A DNA stretch of 28,679 nucleotides. It comes from JBBSEX01 sp038239345 (GTDB lineage Bacteria > Acidobacteriota > Terriglobia > Bryobacterales > Bryobacteraceae). Shown here piece by piece: positions 6,860 to 16,500 of this stretch (position 1 is its first letter; every line of letters begins with the position of its first letter). Location of the stretch: the NCBI GenBank assembly GCA_038239345.1, contig JBBSEX010000035.1, forward strand, positions 1 through 28,679. The letters run 5' to 3'. A program made the translations under genes and the position numbers. The notes under the pieces were generated by a model, which ran no database searches, was not told where the DNA came from, and saw only the letters and a program-made list of their open reading frames with translations.

Positions 6860-9800
6860 TTCAAGTCGCCCGCTTCCATTCGATCCCAGGCTTCCAGCAC
6901 CAATCGGCGGGTGCGGTATTCGCCGAACTTTCTCATCTCGTTGTACTTGAGGCCACGAAATGTTTCCGACGGATAGATTTCTCCCATCACCTCGCCGGGA
7001 TCGAGGACATAACGAAGTTCATCGCGCGTTAGGCCGTAGGAGCGGGCGTACCAGGCGTCAAGTTCAGCACGGAGTTGAGCGCGGCGGTCTTCATTCCAGG
7101 AGAATGGCGGTCCATCGTACTCGAGATCGCGGGCGAAAGTGGCCATAGAATGACTGACGTAGACGAGCTCCAGAACTCTTTTCCGAACCCATATAGCATC
7201 TTGGGGGCTGTAGCTGTCTGGCTCCAAGATCGGCATTTGCTTCATAGCGACGTACTTCAAATGAGTGCCGCCCACCTTTTGCCTCGCTACATAGTCGAGG
7301 ACTAACGAACTAAGATTGGCAATTAAGCAGCTAGTGCTCTGAACGTAACGAGGGGCAGGAAACATCAACAGAACGGTGTCACCGCTGCCCTGCATAGGAA
7401 AGCAGGTCGCGATGGTCGTACGTTCATTCGTGGCGTTCGTGATATCGCGCCATCCGATCAGCCACTGGTGGTTCCAGCCGCGTTCTGCAAGCCTGCCACG
7501 TACTGCGGCTTCGTCCATCCAATAGCGCGGCGTAGGCTCGAAAGTTGGGTCGGATCTTTCCTGCGGAGAGAGGTCGCGAGTGTCCCCTTGTTCGTAAGTG
7601 CACCACCGATGGTCGAACTGGTGAACCATCTTGGCTTCGAGGAGCGGCACTCGGCCTGGCCCGGACTCCATGTGGAAAAGCCCGCTGTCGTTGGCCATGT
7701 CAAACATGCGCATGAACGAGAGGCCCCAGAGGTTGCCGCCATCCTTTCCGTCCTCGATCAAAACCGGTACGCGGCCGTGGATCTTCGCGGTCAGGTCGGC
7801 GTCGTAGCGAGTTCGGAAGATCGGTGCAGTTCGCGTGTTGGGGTTTATGCGGGCGATATCGGCCTCACGAAGGGTGTAGTGACGCCTTGGATCAGCAAAG
7901 TCAGCGATAGTCCGTGAGAAGAAGCTGAATGGAATATCTAGCGGGCCAACACCAGCCCCTCCTAGAGTCACCAGCGAGAACTTGAATCTTGCGTGGCCGA
8001 TTCTATCGAAGTAGCCCATGCCCGTTTGGAAATCGTGGAGGCTCACTAGACGTCGCTCTCTCACCATCGCACCAAAAAATGGAGCGGTTGTGGCGTCAGT
8101 CGCGATTCCGGTTGGGATTATTATTCCAGCTCGTCCAGCGCGATTCACGACGCTGCCGAAGAGCTCTGCAAAGAGCGCATATGTATTAATGTCGCCCTGC
8201 GCGGTCAAAGGAAATCGGGCGGAGTCGCGGGCAAAGATGGATGCCGCCTCGGTCGTGCGTTTTGCCTGTTCGAACTCGCCGAATAGGCGATGATCTCGCG
8301 AACCCTCGGGTGCATCTTTCAGTCTCGCGATCATCTTGCCACGAGCACTGGCCGTGGGTGCCGTAGCGATCTCAGGTTCCCGTGAGGCAAAGAATTCTTG
8401 TTCTTGAAGTTTTATCCGTTCCCAGGGCGGATTGCCAAGGACAACTTGAAAACCGCCCGCCGCCATCACATCGGGAAATTCGAGTGGCCAGTGAAACACT
8501 CGCGCCTTGTCTGTGACCTCACGAACTACCCCGACAAGGGGCCCATAGACCTGTCCGCCCGAAAGGGTCCGCCAGACGTGGTCCGTGGTTGGTACCAACG
8601 CTGATCCGGAATCGCTAGGCGCATCTTTCTTCGACAGCAAAAACGCAGCGATGTAGAGATCGGCGGCGACGCGCCAACTCCAGAGCTGACGTTCGGACTT
8701 GGCGGCTGCAAGCCTTTGCTTCTTTTCGGCGATTTCGCTTGTGCTGTCTTCCGGCAGGTTCCGAACAGCTCGCAGCGATGCAGCCAAGGGCGGCGCTGCT
8801 GGTAGTGCGCTTTTGCCGCCAGTGAAGTCGAAGGTGCCCTGTCCGGCGTCTCGCTCTGTCTTGTTGCGGCGGTCGAAATATTTAGCCGCGTCCTTGTCGT
8901 CGCCTGAGAGAGGCTTGTAGGCGGCGTCCGGGATTCCCTGACGAAGGACTTCCAGGTCGAAGACACCGAGGAGCGAGTCGCCGCAGAGGATGCTGGCATC
9001 GAGGAATCCGAGCGGCTTGCCGGGTTCGACGGTTTCAATCCACAAGGCGACCTTGGTGAGTTCGACAGCCATGGGATTGCGGTCGACGCCATGGATGCAA
9101 GACCGCACGACATCGCGGAGGGCATGGCGGTAGTCTTGGGCGGACGCGACGCCTCCGGTCCGTGCGCGGGCGATGCGGGCGGCAATCCGTCGGGCGGCGG
9201 CCAATAGGAAGTGGCCGGAGCCGCAAGCGGGGTCGATGACGGTGACGCCGAGGAGTCCTTGGACCTTGTCGTTGGACTCTGACTCGACTCGATCGAGGAC
9301 CGGGTCCAAGGCGCTATCGAGTAGTGTCTGGACCAGGCTATCGGGCGTGTAATAGCTGCCCGTGGTCTTGCGCTGGTTGCCCTTAGTCTCGTCGCCCTCG
9401 GCGAAGCTGATGCCGCGGCCTTCATCCACAAGGATCGGCGTGAGTTCGAGGAGGCTTTCGTAGACGGAGCCGAGTTCTTCGGTTTCCATGTCCCGCCAGT
9501 TGACGGGGACGAGGCTCGCGTCGTCTTTGAGCCAGGCCAAGCGGTAGACGGCTTCCATGAGTGCGCGGTTAGACAGGCGCGCGCTTTCAAGATCGGGAAT
9601 GACGTTGTCAAACAGGCCGCCGAGAGCGGGGAGCGCGAGCTTCGCCTGCCCCTGGGCGAGTCCGGCGAAGGTGATGAGCAGGCCTTCCCAACGGTCGTAG
9701 TGCTGGTCCCAGGCGGTGCGGCGGACGGCGCGTTCGCGCAGAGTGCTGAGCGAATATCCTTCGGCGTAGAGCTTCGCGGCGCTCGGCGAAGCGTCGGGCG

Positions 9801-10785
9801 GATGGAGTAAGCCGCGATCTTCGGCCACCAGCAGAAAAATAAGCCGATAGATCAGGCGAAGCAGTTGGCCGAAGAAGTCGGGCAATGGGAGTTCGCCGCT
9901 GGTCACACGCTTGCGGAGGCTGCTGTTTTCTGGATGCGCGAGGAATCCATTGCCGAATGCGAGGAGTGCGGTTTCCACGCCGTCACGAAGGCGGTCCCGT
10001 GCGACTAAGCCTTCGCTAGCCCCGGCCTCGCGCCAGCGTTCGAGGGCGCAGTCTGTCACGGGTGTTCCTGGCGCGCCGAAGCGTGTGGCATGGAAGAGCT
10101 GCCAGACAGCGGCGAAGTCGGCGAAGTTCTCGCTTTCGAAGATCTCGCGGAGGTTCACCTCGACGAAGGCCGGCCGGGTGAGGCTGGCGTTGTCGCGCAT
10201 CAGCCGAAGCTGGTCGCCGTTTGTGCAAAAGCCCCAAAGGGCCTGATCGCTTTGATTGAGCCAATCCTGCAAGGAGGAGGCAGCGGATCGCCTGCGGCCG
10301 ACTTCTGTTCCATGGGATGCGGAGAGGTAGGCGCTGGCGCGGTCCAGGTCGTCAGATGGAGGAACGATGACCACGGGAACGCGGCCCTTCTTTGCTTCAA
10401 TCGTAACGGGTTGACCATCGTGGCAACGCGCTTCGACGTCTGTGAAACCAAGCACCTGGCTGAGTAGCCCGTCCATTAGAGAGACTGCCGCACCGACCGA
10501 GGGAGTGGAGCTCGCGGCGAAGTCTTTGAAGAGGGCGGCACCGATCCGGAAATACCGGGCGATCTCGTCGCGTAGCGTGAGCCCTTTGGGGACAGCGTAA
10601 TCGGCCTCGGTCTGATTCCCAGCGGCTCGCGCGGCTATGCGTGCGAGCATCGCCGACGAAATGAGACCGCCTTCTAACGTGATGGTATCGAATACGACCG
10701 AAGAAGAACGCCGGGCCCTTGAAGCCTTAGCGTTGGTTGAATGCTTGGCGGCAGTCTTCTTCGCTGGTGTCTTCTTTTGGGCCAC
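6856..10785 (-). CDS. Eco57I/PglX-type adenine-specific DNA methyltransferase (DrmMI-like)
   Basis: 1309 residues. A SAM-binding motif DPACGSGHFLLAA lies near 515-527 and the catalytic NPPW near 784 (VVLGNPPWERI), as in N6-adenine methylases of the Eco57I, BREX PglX and DISARM class 1 families. The N-terminal 30 residues are a Lys/Ala-rich tail. Residues 40-300 form a separate domain containing D116/D123 and IEAKKG (E130-A-K132), a possible PD-(D/E)xK pattern. The C-terminal part (about 1050-1250, with GGTHLKYVAMKQMPIL) looks like a target-recognition domain. The start is GTG, sharing TAGTG with the SNF2 stop, and the end overlaps the HNH start. It probably marks host DNA for self/non-self recognition. 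If the PD-ExK is real it could be a type IIG/IIL-like restriction-methylase. Confidence 0.9.
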   Translation of the reverse strand: MAQKKTPAKKTAAKHSTNAKASRARRSSSVVFDTITLEGGLISSAMLARIAARAAGNQTEADYAVPKGLTLRDEIARYFRIGAALFKDFAASSTPSVGAAVSLMDGLLSQVLGFTDVEARCHDGQPVTIEAKKGRVPVVIVPPSDDLDRASAYLSASHGTEVGRRRSAASSLQDWLNQSDQALWGFCTNGDQLRLMRDNASLTRPAFVEVNLREIFESENFADFAAVWQLFHATRFGAPGTPVTDCALERWREAGASEGLVARDRLRDGVETALLAFGNGFLAHPENSSLRKRVTSGELPLPDFFGQLLRLIYRLIFLLVAEDRGLLHPPDASPSAAKLYAEGYSLSTLRERAVRRTAWDQHYDRWEGLLITFAGLAQGQAKLALPALGGLFDNVIPDLESARLSNRALMEAVYRLAWLKDDASLVPVNWRDMETEELGSVYESLLELTPILVDEGRGISFAEGDETKGNQRKTTGSYYTPDSLVQTLLDSALDPVLDRVESESNDKVQGLLGVTVIDPACGSGHFLLAAARRIAARIARARTGGVASAQDYRHALRDVVRSCIHGVDRNPMAVELTKVALWIETVEPGKPLGFLDASILCGDSLLGVFDLEVLRQGIPDAAYKPLSGDDKDAAKYFDRRNKTERDAGQGTFDFTGGKSALPAAPPLAASLRAVRNLPEDSTSEIAEKKQRLAAAKSERQLWSWRVAADLYIAAFLLSKKDAPSDSGSALVPTTDHVWRTLSGGQVYGPLVGVVREVTDKARVFHWPLEFPDVMAAGGFQVVLGNPPWERIKLQEQEFFASREPEIATAPTASARGKMIARLKDAPEGSRDHRLFGEFEQAKRTTEAASIFARDSARFPLTAQGDINTYALFAELFGSVVNRAGRAGIIIPTGIATDATTAPFFGAMVRERRLVSLHDFQTGMGYFDRIGHARFKFSLVTLGGAGVGPLDIPFSFFSRTIADFADPRRHYTLREADIARINPNTRTAPIFRTRYDADLTAKIHGRVPVLIEDGKDGGNLWGLSFMRMFDMANDSGLFHMESGPGRVPLLEAKMVHQFDHRWCTYEQGDTRDLSPQERSDPTFEPTPRYWMDEAAVRGRLAERGWNHQWLIGWRDITNATNERTTIATCFPMQGSGDTVLLMFPAPRYVQSTSCLIANLSSLVLDYVARQKVGGTHLKYVAMKQMPILEPDSYSPQDAIWVRKRVLELVYVSHSMATFARDLEYDGPPFSWNEDRRAQLRAELDAWYARSYGLTRDELRYVLDPGEVMGEIYPSETFRGLKYNEMRKFGEYRTRRLVLEAWDRMEAGDLK

Positions 10786-13535
10786 TAGATGCCCCCCGGA
10801 ATCAATGCGAAGACACCCATCACGTCAGCGGGCAAGACTGGCTCAACCGTCACGCGCGGGACATTGATCCCAGCTGCGCGGACACGGCCATGGTCTTCTG
10901 CAAGAGATGCGGCTCGTTCTTGGGCATAAGCCGCGATTGGGCCGTCGAGCAATGCCGATACTCGATTGCGAGCTTGGTCCACCATACGGTCGCGGGCTAC
11001 GTCAGCGAGATTGCCGCTGGCATTTGTCTCCAGCAGGCTCCACGCGGCTGCACCGGTGGCGCACGGCGATTCGGAGGTTCCTTCGAAAGCTATTGCGGCG
11101 GACTCCTCCACGAGTAACAATCTTTCCTTGCGTCCGCGAATCACCAGCTTGAAGCGCAGGCGAAGAAGAGCGAGTGTCGTGATGGTTTTGACGGCCGGGG
11201 TAAGCCATGCACCGGCTCGACCGATTGGCGGGATGGGACTGGAGCTGGGATCAAGGGCGGCTTCGAGCAGCGCTTCGGCGAGGGTGGACGGTAGCGGATG
11301 ACTTCGGACAACGACCTCCGCGTTGTGCGGGGCCGGTTCCTCGAAGCCAAGCCGGATGGAACCATCGAGGCCACGGGCGGCTAGGCGTTCTCTGAGTGTC
11401 GCGGGCAGTGCGCTCAAGTGCGCTTGCGGTACGATTCCACTCAAATCCAAGGGAACGTCCAGCCGGCTCAGGGCGCGTTCCACGAAGCGGCGAACCTCGG
11501 CCGGTCCACCGAGTAGTTCCCGCCACCTACGCCATTCGGGTGCGACTTCCTCTGGCTTGATTGCGTTCTGGGCGAATCGAGCACGAGAGCGGCTTTCGCC
11601 TTCCTGCGCATCGCGCCAACGGGTCTCCATGTTTCGGGCATCCTGGTCGAAACCGAAATCCAGACTTAACTGTGGCGACTTGCCCTTGCGCAAAAGCACC
11701 GCATTCATGAGCGCGCCGGTGACGGCTCCGCGCTCCTCCGGTAGTGGGACCGTGACGCCCGTTGCTTTTCGGATGGCAGCGGCTTTGCGCAAAATGACGT
11801 CGAGCACGGCTCCATCGATTGCGCTGTCTGGGGAATAGAGCAGAACCGAACGAACGATGGGCGACGACTGACCGAAGCGGTCCACTCGACCTTCGCGCTG
11901 TTGGTGGCGCGTTGGATTCCACGAGAGGTCGTAATGAATGACGGCGTCGAAGAGAGTCTGGAGGTTGATGCCTTCCGAGAGGCAATCGGTGGCGACGAGC
12001 AGCCGCTGCGTCGCGGAGCCCATATCGTCGACGCGGGCGCGACGTTCGTCGGAGGGAAGCGCTCCGGTAACCGCCTCCACCCGGAGGTGTGGGAAAATCT
12101 TGCGCAGTCCTTCTGCCACGTGCTCGGCGGTGGCGATGAAGCGACAGAACACGACGGGATTGGCTCCCTCGGCGATCAGTGGCTTGAGAATGTCAACAAC
12201 TGCGGATAGCTTCGGGTCCTTGCTCTTGACTAATTTGTCGGCCTGGGCGATCAGCTTCTCGAGCGCATCGTCCTTGGCGAGACCAGAGGCGGGCTCAACA
12301 TCGATAGACTCGGCTTCGTCATCGTCGAAGACCTGTTCCCCAAGCTTGTCCAGATCCCCGGAAAGCCGATTGCGGAGGGCGCTGGCGGCTGCTGCGGGGG
12401 ACGATCCAACGCAGCGCATCAGGGCGAGTGTTCCCCAGAAGGCAAGGCGTCGCCGGTGCTGATCCTCACCGGAGGTGGACACTACGCTAAGGCAATAGTC
12501 GAGCACTGCCTCATGGAACGCGAGATGGGCAGAATCGAGCGGGTACGGCTGCTCCTTCGTATCATGGCGTGGGAACGAACGGTCTTCGCCCCAATCTTTG
12601 CCTGTGATATCGACGCGTTGCCGTTGAACGAAATGTCGCGCTAGGCGAACCCGCGAATCTTCATCGTCGAGTGCGCCCAAGGAGAAACCGGGATCGAGGA
12701 GACCGAGCAACCGGTCAAAGGCTGCTTCATCTCCGCTGTGTGGAGTGGCGGTGAGGAGAATGAGGTGGCGCTCCTGATCCTCAGAAAGTCGTTTGAGAAG
12801 CTCGAACCGCTGCTGCCTGCCTTGATGCGCACCGACGCACGCGTGTGCCTCGTCGACAACAATGGTCTTGGGACAGGATCGTGCGAAGCTGTCGCGCCGC
12901 TTGTCTGCTTTGATGTAGTCCAAGCTCACGACTGTGAAAGGATGCGCGTCGAAGAGCGTTTGCGACGCCGGTAGCCCCCGCTCCAGGCGGGCCGCAGTCG
13001 CCGCGGTGACAGCCACGGCGTCGATGTCAAACTTCGTCTTAAGTTCGGTGGTCCACTGCTCGACCAGGTGAGGAGGACAGAGCACTGCGATCCGATCAAC
13101 CTCGCCGCGATCGAGCAACTCCCGGATGATCAGGCCGGCCTCGATGGTTTTACCGATACCAACGTCGTCCGCAATCATGAGCCGCACGGTTGGGAGGCGA
13201 AGCGCCATCAACAAAGGAACCAACTGGTAGGCGCGCGGCTCGAACCCCAGCCTTGCTGCCGATCGGAATGGGCCTGCGCCTCTTCTCAGTGACAGACGAA
13301 GCGCGTCCGCCAGAATTCGCGCAGCGTCCTGAGTTGCCAGCACCTTTGAGTCGGGTAATCCAAAGCGCGCCAGCCGAACGGGATCGCGCTCTAGTTCTGG
13401 ACGCAGGTACTGGATGTCCGCCTCAGCTCCGGATAGCGGTCGAAGGCAAAGCCAATCGACCTCTGGGGACGGCATGGCCACCCATTCCCGCCCACGTGCA
13501 AAGACGAGGTCCCCTGGTGCGAACTGAGTAGTCAT
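10785..13535 (-). CDS. SNF2-family helicase (DrmD-like)
   Basis: 916 residues. SNF2/RapA-type ATPase: motif I DDVGIGKTIEAGL near 126, DEAH near 227, LLTATPHSGD near 264, and a C-terminal helicase domain with ATDCLSEGINLQ and the motif VI region HQQREGRVDRFGQ near 555. The last 300 residues are an alpha-helical tail without a known domain visible to me. ATG 13535 shares TAATG with the stop of the upstream helicase gene, and the stop shares TAGTG with the methylase start, so the three large proteins are probably made in fixed ratio. A SNF2 protein next to a DUF1998 helicase and an Eco57I methylase is the hallmark of DISARM class 1 (drmD with drmMI). Role inferred: DNA translocation or sensing during defence. 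Confidence 0.92.
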   Translation of the reverse strand: MTTQFAPGDLVFARGREWVAMPSPEVDWLCLRPLSGAEADIQYLRPELERDPVRLARFGLPDSKVLATQDAARILADALRLSLRRGAGPFRSAARLGFEPRAYQLVPLLMALRLPTVRLMIADDVGIGKTIEAGLIIRELLDRGEVDRIAVLCPPHLVEQWTTELKTKFDIDAVAVTAATAARLERGLPASQTLFDAHPFTVVSLDYIKADKRRDSFARSCPKTIVVDEAHACVGAHQGRQQRFELLKRLSEDQERHLILLTATPHSGDEAAFDRLLGLLDPGFSLGALDDEDSRVRLARHFVQRQRVDITGKDWGEDRSFPRHDTKEQPYPLDSAHLAFHEAVLDYCLSVVSTSGEDQHRRRLAFWGTLALMRCVGSSPAAAASALRNRLSGDLDKLGEQVFDDDEAESIDVEPASGLAKDDALEKLIAQADKLVKSKDPKLSAVVDILKPLIAEGANPVVFCRFIATAEHVAEGLRKIFPHLRVEAVTGALPSDERRARVDDMGSATQRLLVATDCLSEGINLQTLFDAVIHYDLSWNPTRHQQREGRVDRFGQSSPIVRSVLLYSPDSAIDGAVLDVILRKAAAIRKATGVTVPLPEERGAVTGALMNAVLLRKGKSPQLSLDFGFDQDARNMETRWRDAQEGESRSRARFAQNAIKPEEVAPEWRRWRELLGGPAEVRRFVERALSRLDVPLDLSGIVPQAHLSALPATLRERLAARGLDGSIRLGFEEPAPHNAEVVVRSHPLPSTLAEALLEAALDPSSSPIPPIGRAGAWLTPAVKTITTLALLRLRFKLVIRGRKERLLLVEESAAIAFEGTSESPCATGAAAWSLLETNASGNLADVARDRMVDQARNRVSALLDGPIAAYAQERAASLAEDHGRVRAAGINVPRVTVEPVLPADVMGVFALIPGGI

Positions 13536-16500
13536 TATTGGACTCCCAGCAACCGCACGAGTTCGGCCGGCGGTTCACTGGAATTGTTCTCAATGTGAAC
13601 AACGGAAAAACCAAGAGCCTCCAGAGCGGACTGCTGTTCCGCTGTGGGTGCGATTTCCGATGCCACGACTAGATGGGAGCGCCACACCAGGGGGAACGAC
13701 GCGTCGCCGACTAGTAAGGGATTCGGATCGGGTTCTGGCACGCGTCCGCCGTTGACTCGGGCGTTCAGACTATCTGTGGCGCTGGTCTGTTTGGCAACAG
13801 TGGGGATGACGCTGGCGCCTGCGAGGCGAAGCAGAGTCTCCAGAAGTTCCGGGTCTGTGCGGTCAATCTGTTCGTGGTCTGGTTGGTTGTAGTAGGACAG
13901 AAGGCAACGATAGCAGCCCTTGACGCACTGTGCATTATGATCTTCGGTTAGCTTCGAGGGATCGCCCGTGCTGATGGCAAAATCGAGATTCTGGAAGTGC
14001 ATTAGGCCAAGAGCGGATTTAGCAACGTCGGCGAGTCGTTTCGGTTCTGATACCAGGCGCGTCAATACTCCAGCCCCACCCTCTGTTGCTTCAAACGCGA
14101 GAATAGCTTTCCGATTATCCCGGTTCGGCACCGGCTCGGTGAGCGTTTCACCTTCTTCCAACTGGAATACGGTTTCGAGTCCGCGTGTGAACGCATGCTG
14201 AAGGGTGGTAGTAGTCACCATGGATCGAGGTTCTACCGCCAATCTGAGAAGCGCCGCGTTCTTATTGTCTTCGACGATTGGGACGATCCGCTGTGCGGCA
14301 GCACTGTCAGGTGGCGCCTGATCCGCGTCGCCGTCGTTCGCGCCTTCCTCGGGGCTACCGACCCAACGGCCGGAAGCCGGTTCGATTCCGAAACCTAGGA
14401 GACTCTTTTCTTTCCGGCGGCGGAGCCCCTTATTGATCCTGCTTATCGTAGCGCCGGGCGCGTAGTCGATCCGCAAAATTGGCCCGTGTTCGTCCTGCGC
14501 AATAGCAGAGGTCACATCAAATCGCCCGTCGCGACGTGGCCAGGAGAATACTGTTTGAATCTCGAAGCCCTGCCGTTGTCTGTCTTCGTCGTTGGCGGTG
14601 ATCCGTTCGGCTGGTTTGGTTTCGACATTGTCGATTCGAACGATATTTCGTATCGGGCTGACGCCGCCCATGTTGGCGTTGCAAACGTGACAACGTTCGG
14701 GCTCGGCATCATGGGCTGCGCCGCATTGCTCACAGACAAAAAGGGTTTTGGTGGCCAAGCGTCCGCCATCCGCATTACGTTGCTCAGGGGAAAGCTTGGC
14801 CTTGTGGACGCGGAACGCGCGGCCCTCATGATAGATGAGACTTCGCGGCCCAAACTCGGCGATTGCCAGGAACCGCGCACGCTGTAGGTAGGCGGCTTTG
14901 GGCCCTCCCGCGCCGAGGGCGGGAACATATGCGTAGATTGGTAAACGTGGGAAGTTGTATCCGGGCAGGAAGCCTTCTGTTGCCAAATAGCGGTAGGTGT
15001 AGAAATCCGATCCCCCGGTGGATCGGCCCTTTTCGAGCAAAGCGAGTTGCTCATTGGCCTGCGCTTGTGCCAGTTTCGCGTCCCGGCGTTCGCCGCTGCT
15101 GAGTCCGTGCATTTCGGACTTGCGATTGGCCTCCATCAACTGTGCATGGGCACTCAGATAGAGTTGCCGCCAACGTTCGAACGCAGACGAGAATCGGCCA
15201 GGCGCGGCGGCTGAAACGGCGCTCACGAACGCGTCGCGATCCGCGGCCCACGGAGCGTTCTCGATGTTGAGCTCGGCGCTCACACTCTCGAGGATTCGGA
15301 GCATCGTCACGATTGCACGCTTGACGAGGTCGCCCGCGGAGAGATTGGTTTCGATTTCTTGCCGAATGGGCAAGTGGGCGATGCTCAGGTCAAGAACGTG
15401 CGGGATATCCTCTTTTAGGTTCTGGCCGGATTCGGCGAGCCATACCGCGTGAAGATGAGATTCGATTAGATCGCGATTCGCCAGCTCCAGAGCGGGTGGC
15501 CTGACGATCCCGCTCACCATCTCCTGCGGTTTGCCAAAATAGTGCTGGTCGTGAGGACTCTGCGCGGCACAGTAGGTTACTACGAGGGCTGCTTGACCGG
15601 ACCGTCCGGCCCGGCCAGAGCGCTGTGCGTAATTGGCGGGTGTTGGTGGAACATTGCGAAGGTAGACCGCATTCAGGGCTGAAATATCGACGCCCAGCTC
15701 CATCGTCGGCGAACAAAATAGCGTCGGAAGGAAGACGTTTGGCTCGCCTTCTTCTCGCAGTTTTTCCTTGTCGCGTTCCAGCTTTTCACGGTCCTCGGCC
15801 CCCCAGCGGAAACGCCATTCGCGCCATTCGCGGCGTTCCTGTTCGACCTGTGCCGTGTGTTCGCGGCTTTCGAGACCGAACAGTCCTTCTCCCCCCTGGG
15901 CGAGGGACTCAGCGAGCGTTTCGTAGAGATTGACGAAGTAGCTATTGGTGGGCTTCGCGTCGTCCCGTCCCGTGCCTTCGAACAATCGGATCGCGTTCGC
16001 TTCCAGCCGCCAGCCACTAACGTCGAATGCTGTTGGAACTTGGCGAACGAGTTGGTAGTTCTTCGCGATCTCCAAGAGAGAGTTCACAACCTCCAGATAG
16101 GATTTCGCGGAGAGGCGCGCTCCCCAGATCTCACTGCGATTCAGTTGCTTTGCCAGTCTGCTGCGAGGTCCGCCACGAACGATGAGCGGTTCGCCTCGCA
16201 AGTGGACATCTTCGCGGCGCGGCGCTTCGATCATGAGGGCTGCGGCTATCCGCGGATCTTCTTGTTGGGCGATGGACCATGGATGCCGAAGTGTCTGCCT
16301 TGCCGCGGTAGCGATGATGTCGATCATGGCCGGGTCCAACGCGTCGGCCGTGACTGCCAGTCCTCGCCGAAGCGCATCCAACAGGATCAGAAGGGCCTGT
16401 CGGCGTTTTTCCGGAGACAGGCTCAGTACTTCCGGGACAGCACGAAAGAAGGCTTCCGGATCGGCGACGAGTTCATCCAGTCCAACGTATTCCGCTCGAA

